A program made the translations under genes and the position numbers. The notes beneath the pieces were generated by a model. The model ran no database searches. It was not told the origin of the DNA and saw only the letters and a program-made list of their open reading frames with translations. Shown here piece after piece: positions 1-9,108 of a DNA stretch of 64,000 nucleotides. Position 1 is the stretch's first letter. Each line of letters opens with the position of its first letter. This DNA comes from Arcobacter cloacae (GTDB taxonomy: Bacteria > Campylobacterota > Campylobacteria > Campylobacterales > Arcobacteraceae). The stretch is from NCBI RefSeq assembly GCF_013201935.1, contig NZ_CP053833.1, positions 1,612,001 to 1,676,000 of the forward strand, written 5' to 3'.

Positions 1-645
1 ACCTTCGTGATGTCCAAAACTATCATTATAATCTTTGAAAAAATCTATATCTATAATCGCAAATGAAAACTTTTGTTTATGTCTTGATAAAGCATTTAAT
101 TTTTTTTCTAAAATATTTTGGAAATGCCTTCTATTATATAATCCTGTTAAAGAATCAGTTATACTTAACTCACTTAGTAATCTATTTTTTTCATCCAACT
201 CTTCTAAAGCCTTTTTATAATCACTAACATCAAGCATAATTCCAACTAAACCTACTATTTCATCTTCCATAACAAAAGATGATTTATAAAAATGAAAATA
301 TCTATCTTTTGAATCAGCACATCTCACTTTTCCTTCATAAAATTGCTCTTTTGAAGTCAAAAAAAGTTCTCTATCCTTTTCATAATATACATCTGCATTC
401 TCTTTTGGAATAACATGAGGTAAATCATAAAGAGTTTTTCCAATAATCTGCTCTTTTGGTATTCCTAAAATTATTTTTGAAAAAGCATCATTACAATGTT
501 GATAAACTCCATTTTTATCTTTGTAAAACATAGGATTAGGAATTACATCAAATAATTTTTTTAAAAATACATCATTAAATTTTGCTTCTTTTTGTAAAAA
601 CGCAATTTTAAGGCTCAATTCCTCATAACTTGCTATTTTATTCAT
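1..645 (-). CDS. PAS-GGDEF diguanylate cyclase, C-terminal half outside the window
   Basis: Reading the minus strand from an ATG at 645 gives an open frame of 215 codons that runs off the left edge. A ribosome binding site AAAGGAAAGAG lies just upstream of the ATG. Residues about 25-145 look like a PAS domain (for example IPNPMFYKDKNGVYQHCN). From about residue 160 a GGDEF domain begins, with DSLTGLYNRR and then DIDFFKDYNDSFGHHEG, the usual nucleotide-binding start of the fold. The GGDEF signature itself falls beyond position 1, so catalytic competence cannot be judged. The expected role is cytoplasmic synthesis of c-di-GMP in response to a PAS ligand. No transmembrane segment is visible in the part present. 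Confidence 0.9.
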   Translation of the reverse strand, partial: MNKIASYEELSLKIAFLQKEAKFNDVFLKKLFDVIPNPMFYKDKNGVYQHCNDAFSKIILGIPKEQIIGKTLYDLPHVIPKENADVYYEKDRELFLTSKEQFYEGKVRCADSKDRYFHFYKSSFVMEDEIVGLVGIMLDVSDYKKALEELDEKNRLLSELSITDSLTGLYNRRHFQNILEKKLNALSRHKQKFSFAIIDIDFFKDYNDSFGHHEG

Positions 646-711
646 CTCTTTCCTTTATTTATCAAGAAAAATATATTATTTACTTTTCATTCAACCATAC
701 TACAATTATGA

Positions 712-1017
712 TTAATAACTATTTAATAACATTTTATTTTCTATCTTTCTATCAATAAATGTATAAACTATAAATAAAATAACCAACCATATAAAATAAA
801 TTATCTCTTTTGAAGATTGATTTTGAAAATAACTTAATATAAATAAAGAACTTATTATCACAAAAATTAGTGATAAAAATATCCATAAAAAATATATCTT
901 TGTATGTTTTATTTTTAGTTTTGAAAAGCAATTAGGACAGGTATGTTTACCAAATAAAGAACTAAAATACCTTTTTGTTGTTAGTTCTATTTTTTGGTTG
1001 CAATTGGGACATTTCAT
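712..1017 (-). CDS. small zinc-ribbon membrane protein, function unknown
   Basis: This 101-residue protein starts MKCPNCNQK and has a second CPNC pair at about residues 27-30, together a four-cysteine zinc ribbon. Two hydrophobic segments follow, at about 42-63 and 74-90, and the C terminus is basic. I do not recognise a named family; short zinc-ribbon/two-TM proteins of this shape are common in Campylobacterota. It lies 33 nt downstream of the coiled-coil membrane gene and may be co-transcribed with the restriction-modification gene, or may simply be a neighbour. Confidence 0.75.
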   Translation of the reverse strand: MKCPNCNQKIELTTKRYFSSLFGKHTCPNCFSKLKIKHTKIYFLWIFLSLIFVIISSLFILSYFQNQSSKEIIYFIWLVILFIVYTFIDRKIENKMLLNSY

Positions 1018-1050
1018 AAAAATTTACCTTGTTTTTTTGATTCAATCATA

Positions 1051-2154
1051 TTATCTTTTAAATGAACTTACTATATCAGCAACAGTTACACTTGTTTCAT
1101 CTTTTATTATTCCATGATTTGTTTGCCTAAAAATATTATCTAAAATCACTTTTCTGTCAGTTTCTTGGAAACCTTTTCCATCTTCTAATAAAACAAGATA
1201 TGTATTAATCATAATAACTCTTTCATTCGCATCTACTGCTAAATGATAATTACTAAGCATTATTTTTACTAAAATTTTCATCATCCAAACCATAATTGTA
1301 GTAAACATAATAAATATAATGTAATTAAAAAATGATGCACTATGAGCAATCTTAGTTATTGCATCTGGCAATTCTTTCCCTATTAAATCAGTTGTATTAG
1401 TTATAAATAATCCAGTATGATTAATCAAATAGAATGTAGTTGCTATTAGGCAAATAGCAATAAATATATTTATTCCAAAATAAATTAAATATTTTTTATT
1501 ATATTTTTCTGTTTGTTTTTCCCAATAAGTTGTTGCTTGTTTAAGTTCTATATTTTTAAGAACAGCTTCTTTTGCATTTTCAAATTCACTTTCCAAAGTT
1601 TTTGATTTTTCTAATACTTCACTAACTTGAGCAAATTCTGTTTCTCTTTTTTCAAAAAGATTTTTTAACTCACTAAATTGTCCTAAAACTTCAAAATTCT
1701 TTTTTTCTAAATCTTCTATTTTTGATTTTAATATACTATTTTCTGATTCATTAGTAGAATCTTCTTCTTTATAATATCTCTCTGAAAAATCTTTCTCATC
1801 TGGCTTTAGATTTTTTTCTTCAATACTAAATAATATATTTTGATAATCAATTATTACATTTATGGCATCTAGTAATTGTACTTTATAACGGATTATTTCA
1901 TTTTCATTTTCAGTCTTTAAAATAAATGTTCTTAAAGAGTTGTTAAATTGATTCAAATATAAAGAATCACTTAAAAGTGTTAATCCTTCTTTATTTTTAA
2001 TATAATAATTAACTGCTGAAATTAAATTTTCATATTTAAAACTTTCATACTTAATATTATCAACTATAGTTTTTTTAACTATATCATTTTTTAATTTATT
2101 CTGAATAGTTATTAAATTTTTAATTATCTCTTCTGTAAGTTGATTTCTATCCAT
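1051..2154 (-). CDS. coiled-coil inner-membrane protein resembling DUF6161 proteins
   Basis: The 367-residue protein has a charged, helical N-terminal half with a long predicted coiled coil at about residues 130-215. Two hydrophobic segments follow, at about 224-246 and 272-297. The C-terminal tail contains LAVDANERVIMINTYL and a downstream IFRQTNHGIIKDE block. From memory that C-terminal pattern (DA-ER-...-TYL, then LFR-dGIIKDE) matches DUF6161, whose function is unknown. The gene begins 10 nt after the stop of the restriction-modification gene, so the two are almost certainly one transcript. That placement suggests an accessory or partner role, but nothing in the sequence proves it. Confidence 0.75.
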   Translation of the reverse strand: MDRNQLTEEIIKNLITIQNKLKNDIVKKTIVDNIKYESFKYENLISAVNYYIKNKEGLTLLSDSLYLNQFNNSLRTFILKTENENEIIRYKVQLLDAINVIIDYQNILFSIEEKNLKPDEKDFSERYYKEEDSTNESENSILKSKIEDLEKKNFEVLGQFSELKNLFEKRETEFAQVSEVLEKSKTLESEFENAKEAVLKNIELKQATTYWEKQTEKYNKKYLIYFGINIFIAICLIATTFYLINHTGLFITNTTDLIGKELPDAITKIAHSASFFNYIIFIMFTTIMVWMMKILVKIMLSNYHLAVDANERVIMINTYLVLLEDGKGFQETDRKVILDNIFRQTNHGIIKDETSVTVADIVSSFKR

Positions 2155-2164
2155 TTTTTAACCT

Positions 2165-5100
2165 TTACAAATATTTCTTTAAAATCTCTTCTTTTTTATT
2201 TTTTGCAGTATCAATGATTTTTTTTGCATCATTAATGCTTTTTTCTAATTTCTCAACTTCCAAAGCAAATTTATTTTGTTCTTCAAAACTTGGAGCTTTA
2301 ATAACCATTCCTTTTATTCTTTCTGTTGAAGCTCTATTTGCTCTTGAGAAACGAAATTCAATTCCAGCTTTATTTAAAGCCCAAGCTAAATATCTACCAT
2401 GTAAAACATCTTGTTTAATTCTTACTACTCCACAGTGGTCAGTTGGATAAAATGGTTTTTCTTTTGGCATAAAATTTACCATCCAGTCGCCATCTATTCC
2501 CCAAAGTACAGAATCTTTTGAAAAATCTTTTAGTAAATCTTTTTTGATATATCCAAATGGTTCAAAAACATTTGCACTATAAACTGTAATTGATTCATTA
2601 CTTGGGTTTTCTTCAATTTCTTTTGCTAAAACTCTTTTTCCAATAGAAACATCAAAAATATCATCATTACTTAATTTATAAGTTTGTGTTGCATTTGAAA
2701 ACAGTTCTAAGAAACCATTTTCAATATTTTGTTTTGATTGTTCTATAATTTCAGTTGCTTTTGATACTTCATCATCTACTTTTTGACAATCTTTTACAAT
2801 TTCTTCTTGAATTTCAAGTGGTGGAAGAGGGATTTTTAATGAACTATAAATTTGTCCATTAATATTTGGTTGAGAAGAACCTGTAATATTATTTATTATC
2901 CATTTCCAATAAAAGCTTGTATCAGTATAGTTTTTAAGATAATAAGGAAGAATCTTTTTATCATTTAATCTAAATCTAATTAAATATCCTGCGAATAAAC
3001 ATTTACCATATTTTTCAGTATAAAGAAAAGTTTTTCCAACTGTATTTCCAGACCTTGCAAATAAAAAGTCATTATCTTTTAATATATATTGTTCTTGAAT
3101 ATTTTCAGCTGTTTTAAATTCATTATTTAAAGTACCATTATCGTTAATATCAGTAATTCTAATATATCTAATATCTTGATTTTCTATGCCATCTATTGCT
3201 TTTTCGTTAGCACCATACAGAGGTGCTTCTGACAAGTCTCCAAGTTTAAACAATGGATATTTACTTTCTATTTCAACTTTTTTATTTACACTTAAATTTA
3301 TAGATTTATTAAATTCAACTCTATTAAAATCCAACATATCCACTAGATTTATATAACTACAATGTTCTTTATATTCATCTTTTATTGTTTTAGTATTTCC
3401 ACTAAAATGTTCTTTTATTAGATAACTTATTTTTTCTTCATTATCTCTATTTTTTGGGTCAAAAAGTGGAGTTTCTATATCATTTATATTTTCTCCACCA
3501 AAATATTTTATTCCCTCACTTCCTTTTGCTCCACTCCATTCATAACCTAAAAAGTTTTTTTGAATTTTATTGTCGCTTGGAGATTTTACAACAAGCACTT
3601 TTGTAGGATTATTGAAAGATAACATATAAAAATATAGTTTTTCTTTTTCTATTTTTTGGATATATTTTAATAGTTTCTCTTCTAGCTCTTCTTTTTGTTG
3701 TTTTGATGATTTATCTTTAAATTGTTTTTTGTCTTTTAGATTTTTTATTTCTGTACTATTTTCAAATGATTTTTTGTACTCTGCAAATATTTCAATATCA
3801 AAAAGCTTAACATCTAGTATATTTTGAAGTATTTTTTCATATAAATTTATATCAATATCTAAATGATTACAATAAGAACTTATGATATTTATATCTTGAT
3901 ATGCTCCACCATTTGAACTTTTTTCACTTTCCCAATCTTCAAAAAAATCATCAATTCTATTTTTAAAATGTGTTGCAACTTCTGGTTTTAAGCCTTTTCT
4001 TTTAATAAATAAAATAACTGTATTTGTTCCAGTTTTTCCAAAAGTTTGACTTCCAAGTTCTACAATAGATACAAAATCAAAATATTTAAGCAATATTTCT
4101 CTTGTTTTGATATGTGTATTGTCCGAGTTATTTAGTATTGAAGATGGTACTATTATTCCAGCCACACCATTTGGGGCTAATAGTTGTTTTGCTCTTTCTA
4201 AAAAGAAACATTGAATATTTTTATTTCCTAAGTCATTAATAGTTTCTATTAACTCATATTGTTCTCTTATTTCTTCATCAAGAGTAAGTAAAAAATCTTC
4301 AACAGCAAAAGGTGGATTAGCAACTAAACAATCAAAACTTTGTTCTTTAATTTCTTTATGATTATCAAGAGCATCAGCATCTATGATATTTATTTCATCT
4401 TGTCCATACATAAATGCACTTACTTTTGCAACTTTTGCAAGTCTATCTTCTTTTTCTATTCCATAAATATTTTTGTAATACTCATTTACAGCACTTTCAT
4501 TTTTATGTTTTTTAACAATTGGTGTTATATTTAAAGCATATTCATTTAAAAAGTGTCCAGCCCCACAAGCATAATCTATTGCTTTTATAGGTTCACTTGA
4601 ATTTGAAATTTTATCTTCAAGAGGCAGTGATGAAACAATGAATTTACAAATAGGTACAGGAGTAAAAAACTGACCCTCACTTTGCTTGATACCATTGTCT
4701 AAAAAGAACTCAAACATATCCCCTAAAAATTGATTTTGTTCAGTTGTTAAAAGTCTTAATCCTTGCCACATTTGAATAATCTCAAGTAAGATTTTGGCAT
4801 TTTTATCAAAGCCTTTTGAATCATGCACTTTTATAAATTCAAAATCTAAACCTTTGAAAAATTTTAGTTGTCTAAAAATATCTTTGATTGTATCTTTTGT
4901 AGCATTTCTTTTTTGTTTTATTGTCCAAAATGCTTTATCTATTTCTTCGTTACTTACATAAACAACTTCTTGCTTCAAAAAATCTTTCATTCCTTTATGA
5001 TAAAGCTCTTGAAGTCTATCAACTAGGTCAAAATAACTATCATAAGCTATTCCTTTCCAATAAAATTTTAAATCATCTTTATTATTTGTTTCATCAACAA

Positions 5101-5935
5101 TTTTGCATAAAAATAGATTTACTAAAACTTCAAAAGCATTTTCTCTACGGCTTACATTATATTTTCTTAAAATAGTTCTAAATTGATGATATTTACCTTT
5201 TTTATCAGTTGCATCAATAGGTTTAGTATCTATATCTAAAGTATATTTATCTTTTCCTATTTGGTAAGCCTGAATATTTTCTTCAAATATTCCTTTTTCT
5301 GTGAACTCTTGCTTATAAGTATCTTTCCAAACTTTATATCTCTCTTTTACATTTTTAGCATCTTTAAAGCTTTTAAGTTCTTTATTTTCAAGTAAAATTG
5401 TTTCATTATCTTTATGAGAGATGATTTTTTGAGAAGTAACAATTTCATTATTTATAAAATCACTTGCATATAAAGCTATAAATTCTACTGCTTTTTCTTG
5501 TTCTAAATAACTAAAAAGTTGCCCACCATCTTCTAAAGTATATTTCCAAGCTTTTTCAAATTCTTTTCCAGCTGTTTTACACTCAATAATAAGTAAAGGT
5601 TCATTTTGAAGATTTTTGATAAAAATATCTGCACGACCGCTTTTATTTGAATGTCCTAATTTCCAACTAGGCTCAAGCTCAATAGATTCAGGTTTATAAC
5701 CTTGATTTAAAAGTCTATGAACACATTCAAAAACTACAAAATTTTCATTACTTGAAAAATTACTAGTTGTTTCACTATTTACAATAAAACCTTTTTCTAT
5801 TGGATAAATGAGTTTTTCATTTTTTAAATCAACTTTTAAATCACAATCAAATTGTGAAAAATGTTTTGTATAAACATCTTTTTTTAACTCAAATCCTAAA
5901 TACACTAATAACTTTTTAAAATCTTCTAGTTTCAT
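2165..5935 (-). CDS. single-chain restriction-modification-specificity enzyme (type IIG-like / type I fusion)
   Basis: This 1256-residue protein carries all three restriction-modification activities in one chain. Residues about 60-165 form a PD-(D/E)XK nuclease of the HsdR N-terminal type: D103, then E118-C-K120, and Q139. Residues about 390-650 are an N6-adenine methylase of the HsdM type, with FFTP at 423-426, the SAM motif DYACGAGHF at 454-462 and the catalytic NPPF at 540-543. Residues about 890-1256 hold two HsdS-like target-recognition halves; the first ends in the typical TGSSQPNING...LKIPLPPLEIQ. There is no helicase motor. Two recognition halves suggest a bipartite target with adenine methylation. 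It is the first gene of its transcript, and a TATAAT box sits 36-41 nt upstream. Restriction specificity cannot be read from sequence. Confidence 0.92.
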   Translation of the reverse strand: MKLEDFKKLLVYLGFELKKDVYTKHFSQFDCDLKVDLKNEKLIYPIEKGFIVNSETTSNFSSNENFVVFECVHRLLNQGYKPESIELEPSWKLGHSNKSGRADIFIKNLQNEPLLIIECKTAGKEFEKAWKYTLEDGGQLFSYLEQEKAVEFIALYASDFINNEIVTSQKIISHKDNETILLENKELKSFKDAKNVKERYKVWKDTYKQEFTEKGIFEENIQAYQIGKDKYTLDIDTKPIDATDKKGKYHQFRTILRKYNVSRRENAFEVLVNLFLCKIVDETNNKDDLKFYWKGIAYDSYFDLVDRLQELYHKGMKDFLKQEVVYVSNEEIDKAFWTIKQKRNATKDTIKDIFRQLKFFKGLDFEFIKVHDSKGFDKNAKILLEIIQMWQGLRLLTTEQNQFLGDMFEFFLDNGIKQSEGQFFTPVPICKFIVSSLPLEDKISNSSEPIKAIDYACGAGHFLNEYALNITPIVKKHKNESAVNEYYKNIYGIEKEDRLAKVAKVSAFMYGQDEINIIDADALDNHKEIKEQSFDCLVANPPFAVEDFLLTLDEEIREQYELIETINDLGNKNIQCFFLERAKQLLAPNGVAGIIVPSSILNNSDNTHIKTREILLKYFDFVSIVELGSQTFGKTGTNTVILFIKRKGLKPEVATHFKNRIDDFFEDWESEKSSNGGAYQDINIISSYCNHLDIDINLYEKILQNILDVKLFDIEIFAEYKKSFENSTEIKNLKDKKQFKDKSSKQQKEELEEKLLKYIQKIEKEKLYFYMLSFNNPTKVLVVKSPSDNKIQKNFLGYEWSGAKGSEGIKYFGGENINDIETPLFDPKNRDNEEKISYLIKEHFSGNTKTIKDEYKEHCSYINLVDMLDFNRVEFNKSINLSVNKKVEIESKYPLFKLGDLSEAPLYGANEKAIDGIENQDIRYIRITDINDNGTLNNEFKTAENIQEQYILKDNDFLFARSGNTVGKTFLYTEKYGKCLFAGYLIRFRLNDKKILPYYLKNYTDTSFYWKWIINNITGSSQPNINGQIYSSLKIPLPPLEIQEEIVKDCQKVDDEVSKATEIIEQSKQNIENGFLELFSNATQTYKLSNDDIFDVSIGKRVLAKEIEENPSNESITVYSANVFEPFGYIKKDLLKDFSKDSVLWGIDGDWMVNFMPKEKPFYPTDHCGVVRIKQDVLHGRYLAWALNKAGIEFRFSRANRASTERIKGMVIKAPSFEEQNKFALEVEKLEKSINDAKKIIDTAKNKKEEILKKYL

Positions 5936-5970
5936 AAATAAATCATTTCCCTAATTTCATAATATATTCG

Positions 5971-5976
5971 ATTATA
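5971..5976 (-). promoter_or_regulatory. -10 box for the restriction-modification operon
   Basis: The minus strand reads TATAAT here, followed about 30 nt later by AGGGAAAT and the ATG at 5935. No convincing -35 box is seen, as usual for this phylum. The 186-nt gap up to the acyl-CoA synthetase start is a divergent promoter region. Confidence 0.5.
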
Positions 5977-6121
5977 GCTAATTACATCTTGTAAGTTGAA
6001 ATATAGTTATTCAACATCTGCATAAAAACAACTCAATCAAATTATATATCTTTTAACAAAATTATTTTTTAAGCTTTTATTATTTTAAAGATTATAAAAT
6101 GATTTAAATAAAGGATAAACT

Positions 6122-7864
6122 ATGCAAACTTACAATTTCAAAACCTATAGTGAACTTTTTATACATATTTGTAGTTTAGAAAATAAGTATTTTTTAAACT
6201 ATTTATCAAATGAGAAATATACAAATATCTCAACAAGTGATTTTAAAAATAAAGTTATTTGTCTAAGTCTTGCCCTAAAAGACATGGGAATCAAAAAAGG
6301 TGATACGGTTGGGATTTTTGCAAAATCATCTCCATTTTGGCTTATTTTTGACTTTGCTATACATGAGGTTGGAGCTATTAGTGTGCCTATTTTTGCAAAT
6401 ATTTCAAGTGAAAATCTTAACTTTGAGATAAAAGACTCTGCTATGAAATATATGTTTATAGACTCACAAGAAAGACTCAAAGATATTGAAGAAAAAAACT
6501 CTCATCTTACTTTTATAACTCATAATTTTTGTATAAAAGAGCCAAATTTTTATAACTTTGATGAGATTTTGGTTATTGGTAAACAGATTTGTGATTCTAC
6601 TGGATTTACTCCTTTTGAGGCAAATCCAAATGATATTTTTTCTATCATTTATACAAGTGGAAACACAGGAACTCCAAAAGGTGTGATGTTAAGCCATAAA
6701 AACATAGTTTCACAACTTCACGATATAAATAAACTAATAGATTTACCACAAAGTGAAGTTGCACTTTCTCTTCTTCCTTTGGCTCATATATTTGAGCGAA
6801 CTGTTATGAGTTATTATCTAAGTCGTGGAATTAGTATCTATTTTGTAGATGATATTTTAAATGTAGCAAATCTTATGAAAGTTGTAAAACCAACGATTAT
6901 GACAGTTGTTCCAAGACTTTTAGAAAAGATATTTAACAAAATAAAAGCTCAAATTTTAGAAAAACCATTTTTTAGTAAAGTTATAGCTTCTTTGGCTTTT
7001 TCTTATGCTCTAAAAGAAAACTTGGATAAAAGTTCTATTTTATTTAAGATTTATGACAAATTGGTTTATTCAAAATTTAGAGAAATATTTGGCTCAAGGG
7101 TTGAAAAACTTGTAAGTGGAGGAGCACCTTTATCAAAAGAGATAGCAATATTTTTTGTAAATATTGGCGTTCCTGTTTATCAAGGATATGGCTTAACAGA
7201 GTTTTCACCAGTTATTTCAACAAATTACCCAAATGCGAACAAAGTTGGTTCTTGTGGAAAAGTAATTCCAAGTGCGCAAATAAAAATTACTCAAGATAGT
7301 GAACTTCTTGTTCGTGGTGATTCTTTGATGATTGGTTATTTAAATCAAGAAGAATTAACAGCAAAAACTATTGATAAAGATGGTTGGCTTCATACAGGAG
7401 ATGTGGCATATTTGGATGAAGATAGATATTTATACATCAAAAGTAGAGTAAAAGAGATATTTAAAACTTCAACGGGAGAGTATGTAAATGCCGTTTTTAT
7501 AGAACAACAACTCTCTAAAAACAAATACATAGAGTTTGCTGTTGTAATCGCTCAAAATAAAAAATATACAACTGCCCTACTTTTTGTGGATAAAGAGAAA
7601 TATAATCTTGCTAAAAAAGTAAATAATAACTTAACAATAGAAGAGTATTATAAAAGAAGTGATATTATTGAAGCTATTTCTAAACATATAAAAAACATAA
7701 ATAAAAACTTGAATCAATGGGAAAAGATAGTTGATTTTAGAGTAATAACAAATGATATTTCTATTGAAACTGGAGAATTAACACCCTCTATGAAAATAGC
7801 TAGAAATAAGATTGAAGAAAAATATGAAAATATTATAAATAGTATGTATGAGGAGAAAAAATGA
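6122..7864 (+). CDS. fadD: long-chain acyl-CoA synthetase (AMP-forming)
   Basis: The 580-residue protein is an adenylate-forming enzyme that activates fatty acids to acyl-CoA with ATP. The P-loop-like A3 motif YTSGNTGTPKG is at about residues 177-187. YGLTEFSP is at about 358, and GWLHTGDVAYLDEDRYL at about 422-438 with the following R-KEIFKTS motif. These match long-chain acyl-CoA synthetases rather than acetyl-CoA synthetase. It opens a five-gene operon whose later genes supply every step of beta-oxidation, which supports the substrate class. A ribosome binding site AAAGGAT precedes the ATG. The stop overlaps the next start by 4 nt (ATGA). Confidence 0.93.
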   Translation: MQTYNFKTYSELFIHICSLENKYFLNYLSNEKYTNISTSDFKNKVICLSLALKDMGIKKGDTVGIFAKSSPFWLIFDFAIHEVGAISVPIFANISSENLNFEIKDSAMKYMFIDSQERLKDIEEKNSHLTFITHNFCIKEPNFYNFDEILVIGKQICDSTGFTPFEANPNDIFSIIYTSGNTGTPKGVMLSHKNIVSQLHDINKLIDLPQSEVALSLLPLAHIFERTVMSYYLSRGISIYFVDDILNVANLMKVVKPTIMTVVPRLLEKIFNKIKAQILEKPFFSKVIASLAFSYALKENLDKSSILFKIYDKLVYSKFREIFGSRVEKLVSGGAPLSKEIAIFFVNIGVPVYQGYGLTEFSPVISTNYPNANKVGSCGKVIPSAQIKITQDSELLVRGDSLMIGYLNQEELTAKTIDKDGWLHTGDVAYLDEDRYLYIKSRVKEIFKTSTGEYVNAVFIEQQLSKNKYIEFAVVIAQNKKYTTALLFVDKEKYNLAKKVNNNLTIEEYYKRSDIIEAISKHIKNINKNLNQWEKIVDFRVITNDISIETGELTPSMKIARNKIEEKYENIINSMYEEKK

Positions 7865-9105
7865 GAGAAAGAATAGCCATAATTGATGGATTAAGAAGTC
7901 CAATAGCAAAAGCAAATGGTAAATTAGCTGATGTAAATGCTGATATTTTAGGAAGTATTATCGCAAAAGAGTTAGTTATTAGAAACAATCTAAATTATGA
8001 AGATTTTGATGAAGTTATTATTGGAAATGTTGCAAATCCTGCAAATTCAACCAATATAGCAAGAGTTATGGCAATTCGTGCTGGATTTCCTAATACTACT
8101 CCTGCTTATACAGTTCATAGAAATTGTGCTTCAGGAATGCAGTCAATTTCAAGTGCAATCGAAAAAATCCATTCAAATCAAGGAAGTTTATATCTTGTTG
8201 GTGGAGTTGAATCTATGAGTAATCTTCCTTTACTTTATAGTGATGAATTAAGAAAATTAATAACAAAATTCTCATACTCAAAATCAACTATTGAAAAATT
8301 AAAAATATTAAGTACCTTTAGACCAAGTTTTCTAAAACCAACAGTTGGTTTATTAGCTGGTTTAAACGACCCTATTTCTGGAAAAATCATGGGATTAACA
8401 GCTGAAAATTTAGCAAATGAGTTTAAAATAAGTAGAGATGCTCAAGATGAATATGCTTTAAAATCTCATCAAAAAGCCCAAAAAGCCATAGAAGCTGGGA
8501 TTTTCAAAGATGAAATTCATCCTATTATGACTAAAAATGCTTCTATTTTAGATGATGATGGAGTAAGATTTAATCAAACCTTACAAAGTTTAAATAAACT
8601 AAATCCAATCTTTGATAGATTAAGTGGAACAGTAACTGCTGGAAATTCATCACAAGTATCAGATGGAGCTTGTTGTTTGATAGTTTGTAGTGAATCAAAG
8701 GCTCGTGAATTAAATCTTGAACCTCTAGGATTTATAAAAGATTATGCTTATGCTGGACTTGATGCAAATAGAATGGGATTAGGTCCTATTTATGCCACAG
8801 AAAAACTATTTGAAAAAACTGGTTATTCTTTAAAAGATATAGATTTAATAGAGATGAACGAAGCTTTTGCTGCACAAATAATAGCAAATTTAGAAGCCTT
8901 TAAAAAATCTAATTTAGGTGAAATAAATGAAGAGATTTTAAATGTAAATGGAGGAGCAATAGCCCTTGGACATCCAGTTGGAATGAGTGGAGCTAGAATT
9001 GTTTTAACAGCATTAAAAGAGTTAAAAAGAAGAAATGACAAATTAGCACTTGCAACACTATGTATTGGTGGTGGACAAGGTGCATCTTTTTTATTGGAGA
9101 TATAA
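7861..9105 (+). CDS. fadI: acetyl-CoA acyltransferase (3-ketoacyl-CoA thiolase)
   Basis: The 414-residue protein has a thiolase fold. The acylated cysteine is C89 in [10 protein letters not shown], the histidine motif [16 protein letters not shown] lies near residue 370, and the second catalytic cysteine is C401 in [10 protein letters not shown]. It should cleave 3-ketoacyl-CoA into acetyl-CoA and a shortened acyl-CoA. Its length and pairing with a hydratase/dehydrogenase suggest a FadI/FadA-type degradative enzyme; a biosynthetic acetoacetyl-CoA thiolase is less likely here. It overlaps the upstream synthetase by 4 nt, and the following gene starts 3 nt after its stop. Confidence 0.9.
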   Translation: MRERIAIIDGLRSPIAKANGKLADVNADILGSIIAKELVIRNNLNYEDFDEVIIGNVANPANSTNIARVMAIRAGFPNTTPAYTVHRNCASGMQSISSAIEKIHSNQGSLYLVGGVESMSNLPLLYSDELRKLITKFSYSKSTIEKLKILSTFRPSFLKPTVGLLAGLNDPISGKIMGLTAENLANEFKISRDAQDEYALKSHQKAQKAIEAGIFKDEIHPIMTKNASILDDDGVRFNQTLQSLNKLNPIFDRLSGTVTAGNSSQVSDGACCLIVCSESKARELNLEPLGFIKDYAYAGLDANRMGLGPIYATEKLFEKTGYSLKDIDLIEMNEAFAAQIIANLEAFKKSNLGEINEEILNVNGGAIALGHPVGMSGARIVLTALKELKRRNDKLALATLCIGGGQGASFLLEI

Positions 9106-9108
9106 AAA

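Noticed and set aside
5936-6121. Operator for a fatty-acid regulator ahead of fadD
   Set aside because: Only AT-rich sequence and possible -10 boxes are visible; no symmetric site stands out and no TetR or GntR regulator gene is adjacent.
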